Assembly: GCF_013205025.1 (NCBI RefSeq)
Contig: NZ_JABMLE010000002.1
Coordinates: 971,775 to 1,035,774, forward strand
Direction: 5' to 3'
DNA: 64,000 nt
From: Rathayibacter sp. VKM Ac-2857
GTDB taxonomy: Bacteria > Actinomycetota > Actinomycetes > Actinomycetales > Microbacteriaceae
A program made the translations under genes and the position numbers. The first letter of the stretch is position 1; every line of letters starts with the position of its first letter. The notes beneath the pieces were generated by a model, which was not told the DNA's origin, did not search any database, and saw only the letters and a list, made by a program, of their open reading frames with translations. Of this stretch, positions 1 to 8,548 are shown in pieces.

Positions 1-1333
1 GCTCGCGCTTGAGCCGGACCACCGTCGAGAGGAACTTCTGCGCGGCGACCGTGCCGTCCCACGAGGCGGGCGGCTCGAGGCAGGTGTCGCAGTTGCCGCA
101 GGGGGTGCTCTCCTGGCCGAAGTAGGCGAGGAGGTTCACCCGGCGGCACTGCACCGTCTCGGAGAGGGCGAGCATCGCGTCGAGGTGCGCGGACATCCGT
201 CGCCGGTGCGCGAGGTCGCCCGGGGACTCGTCGATCATCCGGCGCTGCTGGACGACGTCCTGCAGGCCGTAGGCGAGCCACGCCGTGGAGGGGAGGCCGT
301 CGCGGCCGGCGCGACCCGTCTCCTGGTAGTAGCCCTCGACCGACTTCGGCAGGTCGATGTGCGCGACGAAGCGGACGTCGGGCTTGTCGATGCCCATGCC
401 GAACGCGATGGTGGCGCAGACGATGACGCCCTCCTCGCGGAGGAAGCGCGACTGCGCGGCGGCCCGGACCCGGGCGTCGAGACCCGCGTGGTAGGCGACC
501 GCGTCGAAGCCGGCGGCGCGCAGGGCCTCGGCCGTCGCCTCCACGCTCTTGCGAGAGAGCGCGTAGACGATGCCCGCGTCGTCGGCGTGCTCGCGCTTGA
601 GGAAGTCGATCAGCTGCTTGCGCGGCTCGACCTTGTTGACGATGCGGTACTGGATGTTGGGGCGGTCGAAGCTGGAGATGAAGTGGCGGGCCGCGCCGAG
701 GTGCAGGCGGGTGGTGATCTCGCGGTGCGTCGCCTCGGTGGCGGTCGCGGTGAGGGCGATGCGCGGGACGTCGGGCCAGCGCTCGGCCAGCTCGCCGAGG
801 GCGAGGTAGTCGGGGCGGAAGTCGTGGCCCCACTGGCTCACGCAGTGCGCCTCGTCGATCGCGAACAGCGCGATGCGGCCGCGGGCGAGGAACTGCTTGG
901 TGCCCTCGTTGCCGAGGCGCTCGGGGGCGACGTAGAGGAGGTCGAGCTCGCCGTCGAGGTAGGCGCGCTCGACGCGCTGGCGCTCACCCATGTCCTGGGT
1001 GGAGTTGAGGAACTCGGCGCGGACGCCGTTCGCGCGGAGGGCGTCGACCTGATCCTGCATCAGGGCGATCAGCGGCGAGACGACGACGCCGGTGCCCGGC
1101 CGGACGATCGAGGGGATCTGATAGCAGAGCGACTTGCCGCCGCCCGTGGGCATGAGCACGACCGCGTCGCCGCCGCCGATCACCTGCTCGACGATGGCCT
1201 GCTGCTCGCCGCGGAACGAGCCGTAGCCGAAGACCCGCTCGAGGATCTCCTGGGCCGCGGCGGAGGAGCCGGCCGGGGCGTCCGCGGTCGGGCGCTCGGC
1301 GGTCGAGAGGGCGGTCGCGGTCGGCTCAGTCAC
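1..1333 (-). CDS. recQ: RecQ-family ATP-dependent DNA helicase (partial, runs off left edge)
   Basis: A 3'-5' superfamily 2 DNA helicase that unwinds recombination and repair intermediates. Reading from the GTG at 1333, the protein begins [10 protein letters not shown] and soon shows the Walker A motif MPTGGGKS followed by LCYQIP. The DEAH box appears as [18 protein letters not shown], typical of RecQ. Near the window edge the RecQ zinc-binding module is visible (CRR, then CGNCDTC, four cysteines). The helicase core and zinc domain are therefore present, and the remaining C-terminus (expected winged-helix and perhaps HRDC domain) lies outside the window. The GTG start is chosen because it gives a short leader before the helicase domain and no better start lies upstream. 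The gene stands alone next to a repeat-filled gap. The family assignment is secure; the total length is unknown. Confidence 0.95.
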   Translation of the reverse strand, partial: MTEPTATALSTAERPTADAPAGSSAAAQEILERVFGYGSFRGEQQAIVEQVIGGGDAVVLMPTGGGKSLCYQIPSIVRPGTGVVVSPLIALMQDQVDALRANGVRAEFLNSTQDMGERQRVERAYLDGELDLLYVAPERLGNEGTKQFLARGRIALFAIDEAHCVSQWGHDFRPDYLALGELAERWPDVPRIALTATATEATHREITTRLHLGAARHFISSFDRPNIQYRIVNKVEPRKQLIDFLKREHADDAGIVYALSRKSVEATAEALRAAGFDAVAYHAGLDARVRAAAQSRFLREEGVIVCATIAFGMGIDKPDVRFVAHIDLPKSVEGYYQETGRAGRDGLPSTAWLAYGLQDVVQQRRMIDESPGDLAHRRRMSAHLDAMLALSETVQCRRVNLLAYFGQESTPCGNCDTCLEPPASWDGTVAAQKFLSTVVRLKRE

Positions 1334-1439
1334 CCGTGGAACTCTACCCGCCGCCTCCGACGCGGCCCCGGGCGAGCGGCGTTCTGGGGAGGGTCGCGGC
1401 AGGTGCGGGGCTGGGGAGGAGGGGCGGGCGCGGTGGCGC

Positions 1440-1900
1440 GGCGGCTGCTCGGGCACCTCCGGCACGCGGATCGATCCTCGGCTCGCCGGAATCCGTCGGT
1501 CTCACGAGCCGAAGGTGGAATCGCGAGCCGGACGTGCGGGGAAAGCACCCCCGGCTCGCGGAAGCACCTCGGGCACGCAGAAACGCGGCGATTGCGCGAG
1601 CCGGAGCCGACATCGCAAGCCGAACCTGGTGGGAGAGACCTCCGGCGCGCGGGAACACCTCGGGCACGCAGCAACCGACCGAAATCACGAGCCCGAGCCG
1701 ACATCACGAACCGAACATGAAGCCGGAGCACCCCCGGCACGCGGGGACACCTCGGGCACGCAGAAACCGACCGAAACCACGAGCCCGAGCCGACATCACG
1801 AGCCGGAGATGGAGCCGGAGCACCTCCGGCGCGCGGACAGACCCTCGGCACGTGGGGTCCGGCCGGATTCGCGAGCCGGGGGTGGAATCGCGAGCCGAGG
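1440..1900. repeat. Degenerate intergenic repeats of the GAGCCGGAGGT family
   Basis: The gap between recQ and the next gene holds no convincing gene. It contains about five diverged copies of a motif pairing CACCTCCGGCACGCGGA-like text with GCGAGCCGGAGGT-like text, often with GGCACGCAGAAAC between. The same vocabulary recurs at 5949-6010, 30244-30402 and 42217-42490. The two ends are roughly reverse complements, so each unit can fold. Open frames that cross this region are low-complexity and are probably not genes. Confidence 0.6.
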
Positions 1901-1937
1901 GCGCCGGCGTCGGGCGGGTCGAGGTGGGGCGGGCGGG

Positions 1938-2423
1938 TCAGAGCTCGGTGATCGTCTTGGTGTCGCCGTTCCAGAAGCGGATGCCCGCGAGGCCGACGGT
2001 GAAGGGCTCGCCGAGGAGCGGGACGGCCTGGCCGAGCTGCTCGGCGCGGAGGCGGCGGGAGATGCTGACGTGCGGGGTCCACGACTCGCGGAGCGAGGTG
2101 GGCACGGCGCCGGGCATCAGCCCGGTCGCGCGGGCGTGCAGGGCGTCGAAGGCGGGTGTGCGCACCGCTCCCCAGGCGAGCACGAAGCGGCCGGCGTGCG
2201 GGAACAGCAGGACGGCGCTCAGCTCGACGGAGGCGGGGAGCGGGCCGAGCGCACCGGTTGGCGGCGGTGTCAGCTCGGGGCCGGCGAGGAGGGTGAGGTG
2301 CGGGCGGTTGCTGGCTGAGGTGTGCAGCGCGAGGCTCGGGATGCCGGCCGCCTCGAGCGCCTCCCACTGGCCGCGGATCCGGGCCTCCGACTCCGGGTCG
2401 AGGAGGACTTCGAGGCTGCGCAT
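1938..2423 (-). CDS. 2'-5' RNA ligase family (2H phosphoesterase) protein
   Basis: A 161-residue protein starting MRSLEVLLDPE. It carries the two H-x-T/S motifs that define the 2H phosphoesterase superfamily: RPHLTLL at about residue 45 and TPHVSIS at about residue 124, spaced as in the family. These enzymes hydrolyse or ligate 2',3'-cyclic or 2'-5' phosphodiester bonds in RNA or nucleotides; the substrate here is unknown. The ATG at 2423 is chosen because upstream codons in this frame lie in the palindromic repeat array and read as repeat-derived sequence. No operon partner is evident. The superfamily call is firm, the biochemical role is not. Confidence 0.8.
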   Translation of the reverse strand: MRSLEVLLDPESEARIRGQWEALEAAGIPSLALHTSASNRPHLTLLAGPELTPPPTGALGPLPASVELSAVLLFPHAGRFVLAWGAVRTPAFDALHARATGLMPGAVPTSLRESWTPHVSISRRLRAEQLGQAVPLLGEPFTVGLAGIRFWNGDTKTITEL

Positions 2424-2497
2424 GCCCCCATCCTGCCGCGCCGGCCGGCTCGCTCTCGGCCGCTCGCCCGGCCCGCGCCCGCGCGGCCGCGCCACCC

Positions 2498-3266
2498 TCC
2501 AGAAGTTGCGGTAGTCGACGCCGAGTACCGCAACTTCCGCGTACTCGACGCGCCCCGACGGTCCCGGGCGCCCGGCGCGCTCCGCCACCCTCCAGAAGTC
2601 GCGGTAGTCGACGCCGAGCACCGCAACTTCTGCGTACTCGATCAGCTCACAGCGCGCGGGCCACCGGAGGTCGTCGAATGCGCAGAAGTCGTCGTACCAG
2701 ACGTGCGAACACGACGACTTCTGGAGAGCGGGAGGGCGAGGCGATCCGGCCCGCGTGCGCGCGACTCTCCAGAAGTTGCGGTAGTCGACGTCGAGTACCG
2801 CAACTTTTGCGTGCTCGACCGGCTCGCAGCGCGCGCGCCGAGGAGGGGGCGAGTGCGCGGAAGTTGTCGGACCGGACGGGCGAGGACGACGACGTCTGAA
2901 GAGCGGAAGACGTCAGACGGGTGTTCCGTACCCGTGCGGCCGCGATTCTCCAGAAGTTGCGGTAGTCGACGCCGAGTACCGCAACTTCTGCGTGCTCGAG
3001 GGGCTCGCAGCGCGCGCCGAGGAGGGGCGAGTGCGCGGAAGTCGTCGTACGGGGCGCGCGAGTACGACGACTTCTGGAGAGCGGGAGAAGGGACGCGGGA
3101 CGGGCCGTGCCCGCGCGGCCGCGACCCTCCAGAAGTTGCGGTAGTCGACGTCGAGTACCGCAGCTTTCGCGTCGTCGACGCGCGCCCGCCCGGCCCGGGG
3201 CCTTGGGGGCCGCGCGAGCCTCCAGAAGTTGCGGTAGTCGAGCGCGACTACCGCAACTTCTGGAGG
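2498..3266. repeat. Array of nine palindromes of two alternating types (A and B)
   Basis: Type A (AGAAGTTGCGGTA, short middle, TACCGCAACTTCT) occurs at about 2498-2540, 2591-2632, 2767-2810, 2948-2990, 3127-3170 and 3219-3266. Type B (AGAAGTCGTCGTAC, short middle, GTACGACGACTTCT) occurs at about 2684-2724, 2860-2900 and 3037-3077. In the middle they alternate A-B-A-B-A-B-A, and like-to-like spacing is close to 175-182 bp. The last copy is a perfect palindrome: 22-bp arms 3219-3240 and 3245-3266 around the loop AGCG. Spacer sequences between copies are also partly shared (for example GGCTCGCAGCGCGCG and GAGTGCGCGGAAG), so the array grew by duplication of an A+B unit. No gene is evident in it. 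Confidence 0.85.
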
Positions 3267-3334
3267 ATGGAGGGGGGATGGGCGGGGGGATGGAGGGGGG
3301 GATGGGCGGCGGCGGGCGACGGCAGCCGCGCGCG

Positions 3335-4912
3335 TCAGCCGATGGTCACCAGGGCGGCGAGCAGCTCCGGGGCGCGGCGGTCGAGGATGCGGCCGCCGAC
3401 GCGGACGCCGACGAGGGTGAACGCCGTACCGAGCACCAGGGCGGCGGCGAGCGCGCCGAGACCGAGGCCGACGCTCCCGCCGACCAGCGAGATCGTGCCG
3501 AGGACGAGCGAGGGCAGCGACAGCGCGGCGGTTGCGGCCATGCTGCCGAGCATCACGACGCTCGAGATCATCCCGGAGCCGGGCGGGGTCTTCAGCGGAC
3601 TGTCGCCGGGGGCGGGCACCGGGTACACGACCAGCGCGGAGGCGACGCTCGAGACGCCGAAGCCGCTGAGCACCAGGGCGAGCGCCATCCCGAGGACGGC
3701 GGGGATCGACTCCGGCCGAGCCGCGTAGAGGCAGGTGCCGACGGTGACGATCAGGACGGCGGGCACGCCGATCAGCCCGGCGGCGATGACGCGGCCGGCG
3801 CGGTCTGCCGAGCCGGCGACTCCGGAGCTGACGTGCGCGGCCCAGGCGGTGCCGTCGTAGGAGACGTCGGCGCAGAGGGTCACGCCGAAGATCAGCGCGA
3901 TGAAGAGGGAGGAGAGGACGACCAGCATCGAGCCGCCGCCCTGCAGCGCGCTGTAGAAGACGGCCAGCACGACCACGGCGGGGATGACCAGCAGTCCGCG
4001 GCTGTAGCGCGGGTCGCGCCACCAGTAGCCGAGGGCCCGCGCGGCGATCGCGCCGGTCGGGGTGCCGGGGAAGCGGCCTAGCAGGCCGATGCCCTGCGCG
4101 CCCGAGGCGGCCTGCGAGGAGGACGCGGCCGGCTCGGCCAGTGCATGCCGCAGCGCGCGGGCCCAGAGCCACACGACGGCGGCGAGGGTGGCGACTCCGA
4201 TCGCGAAGCGGCCGAGGGCGACCGCCCACTCCCCCGCGACGATCGCGCCGGGGACGCCCCAGATCGCGCCGAGCGGTGACCAGCCGAGGGCGGAGGCGAC
4301 GACCGGGAGCACGTCGAGGCCGTCGCTGATGACGTTCGTCAGCCCGATGACCAGCGGCCCGAGCAGGATCACGACGACCAGCACGACGCCGCCGATCACC
4401 TCGCGGTAGCGGCGGCTCGAGCCGAGGCCCGTGGTCAGGGCGCCGATGAGGCGCGAGGCGACCACGCAGGTCGCGACGCCGATCACCGCCGAGACGAGGC
4501 CGGGGAGGATGCCGACCGGGTTGCTCCACCAGGCCGCCGCGGAGGCGAGCGCGCCCAGCGAGGTGACGATCCCGGGGATACCGGCGAGGCCGGCGGCGGC
4601 GAGGCCGAGCATCAGGGTGCGCAGCGGGATCGGGAAGGTCGCGAGGGTCGGCAGGTCGAGGCTCTGGTCCGAGCCGGAGACGAAGATCGGCCCGAGCACC
4701 CAGCCCAGCAGCAGGGCCGAGCCGGCGAGGATCAGGGCGACGTTCGCGAACGCCGGGTCGGAGGCGCCGAGCGCGACCAGCCCGACGACCACGAGACCGA
4801 GGACGACCACCGCGTAGAGCCCGCCGACGATCACGCCGATCAGCTGCCAGACGTTGCGGGTGAGCGTGTTGCGCAGCAGCAGCAGGCGCAGCCTCAGGAG
4901 ATGCGCAACCAT
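3335..4912 (-). CDS. ABC-2 type exporter, membrane permease subunit
   Basis: A 525-residue polytopic membrane protein beginning MVAHLLRLRL, with a first helix around LIGVIVGGLYAVVVLGLVVVG and roughly a dozen further hydrophobic segments reaching the C-terminus (VLGTAFTLVGVRVGGRILDRR). A helix-rich, long hydrophobic protein encoded directly behind a lone ABC ATPase is the layout of ABC-2 exporters. The start codon lies inside the 3' end of the ATPase gene (19-bp overlap), so the two are translationally coupled. The substrate cannot be read from the sequence. The downstream side ends in a G-rich tract and the palindrome array, which may contribute to termination. Confidence 0.85.
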   Translation of the reverse strand: MVAHLLRLRLLLLRNTLTRNVWQLIGVIVGGLYAVVVLGLVVVGLVALGASDPAFANVALILAGSALLLGWVLGPIFVSGSDQSLDLPTLATFPIPLRTLMLGLAAAGLAGIPGIVTSLGALASAAAWWSNPVGILPGLVSAVIGVATCVVASRLIGALTTGLGSSRRYREVIGGVVLVVVILLGPLVIGLTNVISDGLDVLPVVASALGWSPLGAIWGVPGAIVAGEWAVALGRFAIGVATLAAVVWLWARALRHALAEPAASSSQAASGAQGIGLLGRFPGTPTGAIAARALGYWWRDPRYSRGLLVIPAVVVLAVFYSALQGGGSMLVVLSSLFIALIFGVTLCADVSYDGTAWAAHVSSGVAGSADRAGRVIAAGLIGVPAVLIVTVGTCLYAARPESIPAVLGMALALVLSGFGVSSVASALVVYPVPAPGDSPLKTPPGSGMISSVVMLGSMAATAALSLPSLVLGTISLVGGSVGLGLGALAAALVLGTAFTLVGVRVGGRILDRRAPELLAALVTIG

Positions 4913-5826
4913 GCCGGGCCCTCCTGGTGGGTGCGGCCGCCGACGAGGTCGACGAAGCGCTCCTCGAGGCTGGAGCCGGCGCGGACCTCGGCGAGCGTCC
5001 CGGCCGCGAGGACCCGGCCGTCGGCGATGACGGCGACGCGGTCGCACATCCGCTCGACGAGGTCCATGGAGTGGCTCGAGACGATGACGGTGCCGCCGGA
5101 GGCGACGTAGCCGGTGAGGATGTCGCGGATGTTCGCGGCCGAGACCGGGTCGACGGACTCGAACGGCTCGTCGAGCACCAGCAGGCGCGGGGCGCGGACC
5201 AGGGCGCAGGCGAGCGCGATCTTCTTGGTCATGCCGGCGGAGTAGTCGACGACGAGGGTGCGGTCGGCCGGATCGAGGCTGAGCAGGGCGAGCAGGTCGT
5301 TCGCGCGCTCGAGGACCGTCGGGCGGTCGATGCCGCAGAGCAGTCCGTAGTAGGTGATCAGCTGCAGGCCGGTGAGGCGGTCGAAGAGCTTGACGCCGTC
5401 GGCGAGCACGCCGATCAGGCGCTTGGCGGCGAGGGTGTCCTGCCAGACGTCGACGTCGTGGATGGTGACGGTGCCCGCGTCGGGGCGGAGCAGGGCGGTC
5501 GCCATCGAGAGGGTGGTCGTCTTGCCGGCGCCGTTGGGGCCGACGAGGCCGAAGAAGGAGCCGGCCGGGACATCGAGGTCGATGCCGGCGACGGCCTCCT
5601 TGTCGCCGAAGTGCTTGCGGAGGCCGCGGATCCGGAGGGCGATCTCGTCCTGGCGGCCGGTGGCGTCCGGGGCGGCCCAGGCGGGGGCGGGGGCGGCGGT
5701 GGCCGGGGTCGCGGTACTCGGGCTCGCGACGGCCGCGGTCGTGTCGTGCCGATCGACGCCGTCCTGCGGGGAGTCGGTCGCGTGCTGCGGGGTGCCGGTC
5801 GGCGTCGTGCCGTTCGTCCCGTCCAT
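4894..5826 (-). CDS. ABC-2 type exporter, ATP-binding subunit
   Basis: A 310-residue cytoplasmic ATPase. An Ala/Thr/Pro-rich N-terminal extension of about 60 residues precedes the domain, which opens IALRIRGLRKHFG. Walker A is GPNGAGKTTT, the signature region is YSAGMTKKIALA (a variant of LSGGQ typical of this export subfamily), Walker B is LLVLDEPFESVD, and the H-loop is VSSHSMD. It powers the permease encoded immediately downstream, whose start overlaps this gene's end. The ATG at 5826 has GGGACTCCC upstream rather than a clear Shine-Dalgarno site, so a later start close to the domain is possible. Drug, lipid or peptide export are all possible roles. Confidence 0.88.
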   Translation of the reverse strand: MDGTNGTTPTGTPQHATDSPQDGVDRHDTTAAVASPSTATPATAAPAPAWAAPDATGRQDEIALRIRGLRKHFGDKEAVAGIDLDVPAGSFFGLVGPNGAGKTTTLSMATALLRPDAGTVTIHDVDVWQDTLAAKRLIGVLADGVKLFDRLTGLQLITYYGLLCGIDRPTVLERANDLLALLSLDPADRTLVVDYSAGMTKKIALACALVRAPRLLVLDEPFESVDPVSAANIRDILTGYVASGGTVIVSSHSMDLVERMCDRVAVIADGRVLAAGTLAEVRAGSSLEERFVDLVGGRTHQEGPAWLRIS

Positions 5827-5948
5827 GGGAGTCCCTTCGGTGCATGTGTCCTCGGGGCCGCGGTGGGCGGCCGCTCCTCCACGGTAGCGACGGGCGGGCC
5901 GCACGGCATCAGTCGCGGGGAGGAGCGAGCGGGGCCGCCGGGCGGAGG

Positions 5949-6010
5949 ACCTTCGGCTCGTGGATTCGCGCTGGGCTCGCTGGAATCGGCGGATCCCGCG
6001 AGCCGGAGGT
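5949..6010. repeat. GAGCCGGAGGT-family intergenic repeat
   Basis: A single copy reading from ACCTTCGGCTCGTGGATTCG to CCGCGAGCCGGAGGT, with partly complementary ends, sits between the divergent exporter ATPase gene and the phosphomutase gene. It matches the units at 1440-1900, 30244-30402 and 42217-42490. Confidence 0.55.
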
Positions 6011-6062
6011 GGGGCGGGCGGCGCGGAGGAGGGGCGGAGGGGGCGTGTCTAGGCTGAGCCGC

Positions 6063-6752
6063 ATGCCCACGCTCCTCCTCGTCCGTCACGGGCGCACCAC
6101 GGCCAACACCGCGGGGATCCTCGCCGGACGCACCGCCGGGGTCCGCCTCGACGACGTCGGACGCACGCAGGCCGCGCGCACCGGGGAGCGACTGGCCGCG
6201 GTCCCGCTCGCCGCCGTGGTGTCGAGTCCGCTCGAGCGCTGCCGGCAGACGGCGCGGTACCTGCTCGAGCGGCAGGACGGCTCGCCGGCGACGCCGATCG
6301 AGAAGGGGATCACGGAGTGCGACTACGGCGAGTGGCAGGGGCGCTCGCTGCGGGACCTCGCGAAGGAGCCGATGTGGTCGGTCGTGCAGAACCAGCCGTC
6401 CGCCGCGGTGTTCCCGGGCGGCGAGGGGCTCGCCGGGATGCAGGGTCGGGCGGTCGCGGCGATCCGGCGGCACGACGCGGCGGTGGCGGAGGAGCACGGG
6501 GCGAACGCGGTGTGGGCGGCGGTCAGCCACGGCGACATCATCAAGGCGGTGCTGGCCGACGCGCTCGGCATGCACCTCGATCTCTTCCAGCGGCTGTCGG
6601 TCGGGCCGGCGTCGGTGTCGATCATCCGCTACGGCGCGGGGCGGCCCGATGTGATCGCGATGAACACGGAGGCCGGCGACCTGGGCTGGCTGCGGGCACC
6701 GGCGCCGGTCGAGGCCGAGGCGCCGGTCGGCGGCGGGGCGGGGCACGAGTAG
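6063..6752 (+). CDS. MSMEG_4193-type histidine phosphatase / putative phosphomutase
   Basis: A 229-residue member of the histidine phosphatase (phosphoglycerate mutase-like) superfamily. The catalytic RHG motif is at the N-terminus (LLLVRHGRTTANT, about residues 4-16), with the conserved SSPLERCRQTA, the acidic ECDYGEWQGR and the second histidine in AVSHGDIIKA. The start is the ATG at 6063, four codons before the catalytic motif. It heads a cluster with the DUF3090 and SCO1664-type genes, an order conserved in many actinobacteria, often beside mshC of mycothiol synthesis (established knowledge). mshC is not present here. The substrate is unknown; the conserved neighbourhood is stronger evidence for the subfamily than any single residue. 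Confidence 0.88.
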   Translation: MPTLLLVRHGRTTANTAGILAGRTAGVRLDDVGRTQAARTGERLAAVPLAAVVSSPLERCRQTARYLLERQDGSPATPIEKGITECDYGEWQGRSLRDLAKEPMWSVVQNQPSAAVFPGGEGLAGMQGRAVAAIRRHDAAVAEEHGANAVWAAVSHGDIIKAVLADALGMHLDLFQRLSVGPASVSIIRYGAGRPDVIAMNTEAGDLGWLRAPAPVEAEAPVGGGAGHE

Positions 6753-6756
6753 CGGC

Positions 6757-6827
6757 GCAGAACATCAGCTGAGAGGGGTGGGCCTCGGCTGTGGGGGGAG
6801 GGACACCACTCTCAGCTGATGTTGTGC
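6757..6827. repeat. GCAGAACATCAGCTGAG inverted repeat (possible terminator)
   Basis: GCAGAACATCAGCTGAGAG (6757-6775) pairs with CTCTCAGCTGATGTTGTGC (6809-6827), nearly perfectly. It starts five bases after the phosphomutase stop, so it may act as its terminator. Relatives are at 17815-17884, 32166-32235, 38212-38282 and 38468-38538. Confidence 0.7.
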
Positions 6828-6830
6828 GGG

Positions 6831-7060
6831 GGTGGATCTCGATACGCCCGCTGCGCGAGCTACTCGATCAGCATGCAAGTGCCCGCTGTCGGCACATGCT
6901 GGTCGAGTAGGCGCGGAGCGGCGTATCGAGACCGGACGTCGGCGGACGTGGATCTCGATACGCCCGCTCCGCGGGCTACTCGATCAGCATGCAGCGCCCG
7001 CTGCGCGGGCTGCTCGATCAGCATGCAGGCGCCCGCTGCTCGATCGGCATGCAGCAGTCC
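6831..7060. repeat. TCGATACGCC mosaic repeats (BIME-like cluster)
   Basis: At least three complete or partial units of the form TCTCGATACGCCCGC, loop, CTACTCGATCAGCATGCA, plus one inverted unit (CATGCTGGTCGAGTAGGCGCGGAG, then GCGTATCGAGACC) fill the space before the DUF3090 gene. Each unit contains a short GC-rich hairpin (CGCTCCGCGG-like). The same elements recur in seven other gaps in this window. Confidence 0.8.
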
Positions 7061-7102
7061 GCGTGCAGGGGCGGGCCAGGCGGGCGCTCGTAGACTGGGG
7101 GC

Positions 7103-7648
7103 ATGCCCATCGTGCACGGATTCGACTGGCCCGACCGCGTCGTCGTGGGGACGATCGGCTCCCCCGGCTCGCGCTCCTTCTACCTGCAGGCCCGCACCGG
7201 GCCGCGCGTCGTCAGCGTCGGGCTGGAGAAGCAGCAGTCGGCGCTGCTCGCGGAGAAGATCGACGAGATCCTCGACCAGCTGATGTCGGCGGAGGGCAAC
7301 CCGGCGAGCGTGCCGCCCGGCACGCCTCCCGAGCTCGTCGACAACGAGCCGCTCGACCAGCCGGTCGCGGCCGAGTTCCGTGTCGGCAGCCTCAGCCTCG
7401 GCTGGGACCCGTCGACCGCGCAGGTCGTCATCGAGGCCTACCCCGTGGTCGAGGGCGACGACGAGGACGACCTCAGCATCGACGACTCCCCCACGCTGCC
7501 CGACGAGATGCTGCAGGTGCGCATCCCCGTCGGCACCGCCCGCGCCTTCGCCAAGCGGACGCTCGAGATCGTCGGCGCCGGCCGTCCGCTCTGCCCGCGC
7601 TGCGGGGAGCCGATGGACCCCGACGGGCACGACTGCCCGCTGACATGA
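7103..7648 (+). CDS. DUF3090 family protein
   Basis: A 181-residue protein beginning MPIVHGFDWPDRVVVGTIGSPG, matching the DUF3090 family (TIGR03847-type) of actinobacteria by its opening FDWPDR, the GSRSFYLQAR segment and the C-terminal zinc-ribbon-like ending CPRCGEPMDPDGHDCP (C-x2-C, then H/C). The middle is acidic (VEGDDEDDLSIDD). The function is not known. Its stop overlaps the start of the SCO1664-type gene by four bases (ATGA), so the two are translated together. The putative zinc ribbon suggests nucleic-acid or protein contact, but that is inference. Confidence 0.88.
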   Translation: MPIVHGFDWPDRVVVGTIGSPGSRSFYLQARTGPRVVSVGLEKQQSALLAEKIDEILDQLMSAEGNPASVPPGTPPELVDNEPLDQPVAAEFRVGSLSLGWDPSTAQVVIEAYPVVEGDDEDDLSIDDSPTLPDEMLQVRIPVGTARAFAKRTLEIVGAGRPLCPRCGEPMDPDGHDCPLT

Positions 7649-8493
7649 CCGACGCGTCCGAGCCGGCCGCCGAGCACGAGCTGCCCGGCGCCGAGCTGTC
7701 GAGCACCGAGCAGCCGGCCATCGAGCTGCCCGTCGACGCGGAGCTGCAGAGCGGCGAGCTCGAGCTCACCGGCCGGATCACGGTCGCCTCCAACGCGACG
7801 TTCCTCGGCAGCATCGGCGGCACCTCCGTCGTCTACAAGCCGGTCGCCGGGGAGAAGCCGCTCTGGGACTTCCCGGACGGGCAGCTCGCGGGCCGCGAGG
7901 TCTCGGCCTACCTCGCCTCCGAGGCGCTGGGCTGGAACGTCGTACCGCGCACCTGGCTCCGCGAGGGTCCGCTGGGCGTCGGCATGGTGCAGCTCTGGCA
8001 GGACATCGATCCGGAGCAGGACGCCGTCGACCTGGTGCCCGCCGACGCGGTGCCCGAGGGCTGGCGGCACGTCCTCGACGGCAGCGATGCCGAGGACCGC
8101 GACATCTCGCTCGTGCACGAGGACTCGGCGGCGCTGCGGCGGATGGCCGTCTTCGACGTCGTGGTCAACAACGCGGACCGCAAGGGCGGGCACGTGCTCG
8201 AGATGCCGGGCGGGCACCGCTACGGCGTCGACCACGGCCTGACCTTTCACGTGGAGCACAAGCTGCGGACGGTGCTCTGGGGCTGGGTCGGCGAGCCGCT
8301 GACCGGCGACGAGCTCACGGCGCTGAAGCGGCTGCGCTCGGCGATCGACGGTCCGCTCGGCGCGGCGCTGTCCGAGCTGCTGCTGGAGGAGGAGATCGCG
8401 ACCTTCGCGAAGCGCTGCGACCGGCTCCGCTCCTCCGGCCGCTTCCCCGGGCCCCGCGGCGGGATGCCCGCCGTGCCGTGGCCGCTGTTCTAG
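7645..8493 (+). CDS. SCO1664 family protein (PI3/4-kinase-like fold)
   Basis: A 282-residue protein. After an acidic, low-complexity N-terminus of about 45 residues it shows features of the SCO1664 family: GTSVVYKPVAGEKPLWDFP (a lysine-bearing nucleotide-binding segment), FDVVVNNADRKGGH (catalytic-loop-like D/N pattern) and GVDHGLTFH (DHG, metal-binding-like). These resemble the catalytic core of PI3/4-kinase and HipA-like enzymes. Kinase activity has not been read from sequence alone and the target is unknown. The ATG overlaps the DUF3090 stop. With the upstream phosphomutase it forms a three-gene set, which fits a shared phosphorylation/dephosphorylation pathway (inference). Confidence 0.85.
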   Translation: MTDASEPAAEHELPGAELSSTEQPAIELPVDAELQSGELELTGRITVASNATFLGSIGGTSVVYKPVAGEKPLWDFPDGQLAGREVSAYLASEALGWNVVPRTWLREGPLGVGMVQLWQDIDPEQDAVDLVPADAVPEGWRHVLDGSDAEDRDISLVHEDSAALRRMAVFDVVVNNADRKGGHVLEMPGGHRYGVDHGLTFHVEHKLRTVLWGWVGEPLTGDELTALKRLRSAIDGPLGAALSELLLEEEIATFAKRCDRLRSSGRFPGPRGGMPAVPWPLF

Positions 8494-8548
8494 CCGTGAA
8501 CGGCGGAGCGGGCTACCGGCCGCACCAGGCGACCGGACACCAGACCCT

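Noticed and set aside
2498-3266. CRISPR-like appearance of the repeat array
   Set aside because: The repeats are themselves palindromes of two alternating types, spacers are longer than CRISPR spacers and share sequence with each other, and no cas gene is nearby.
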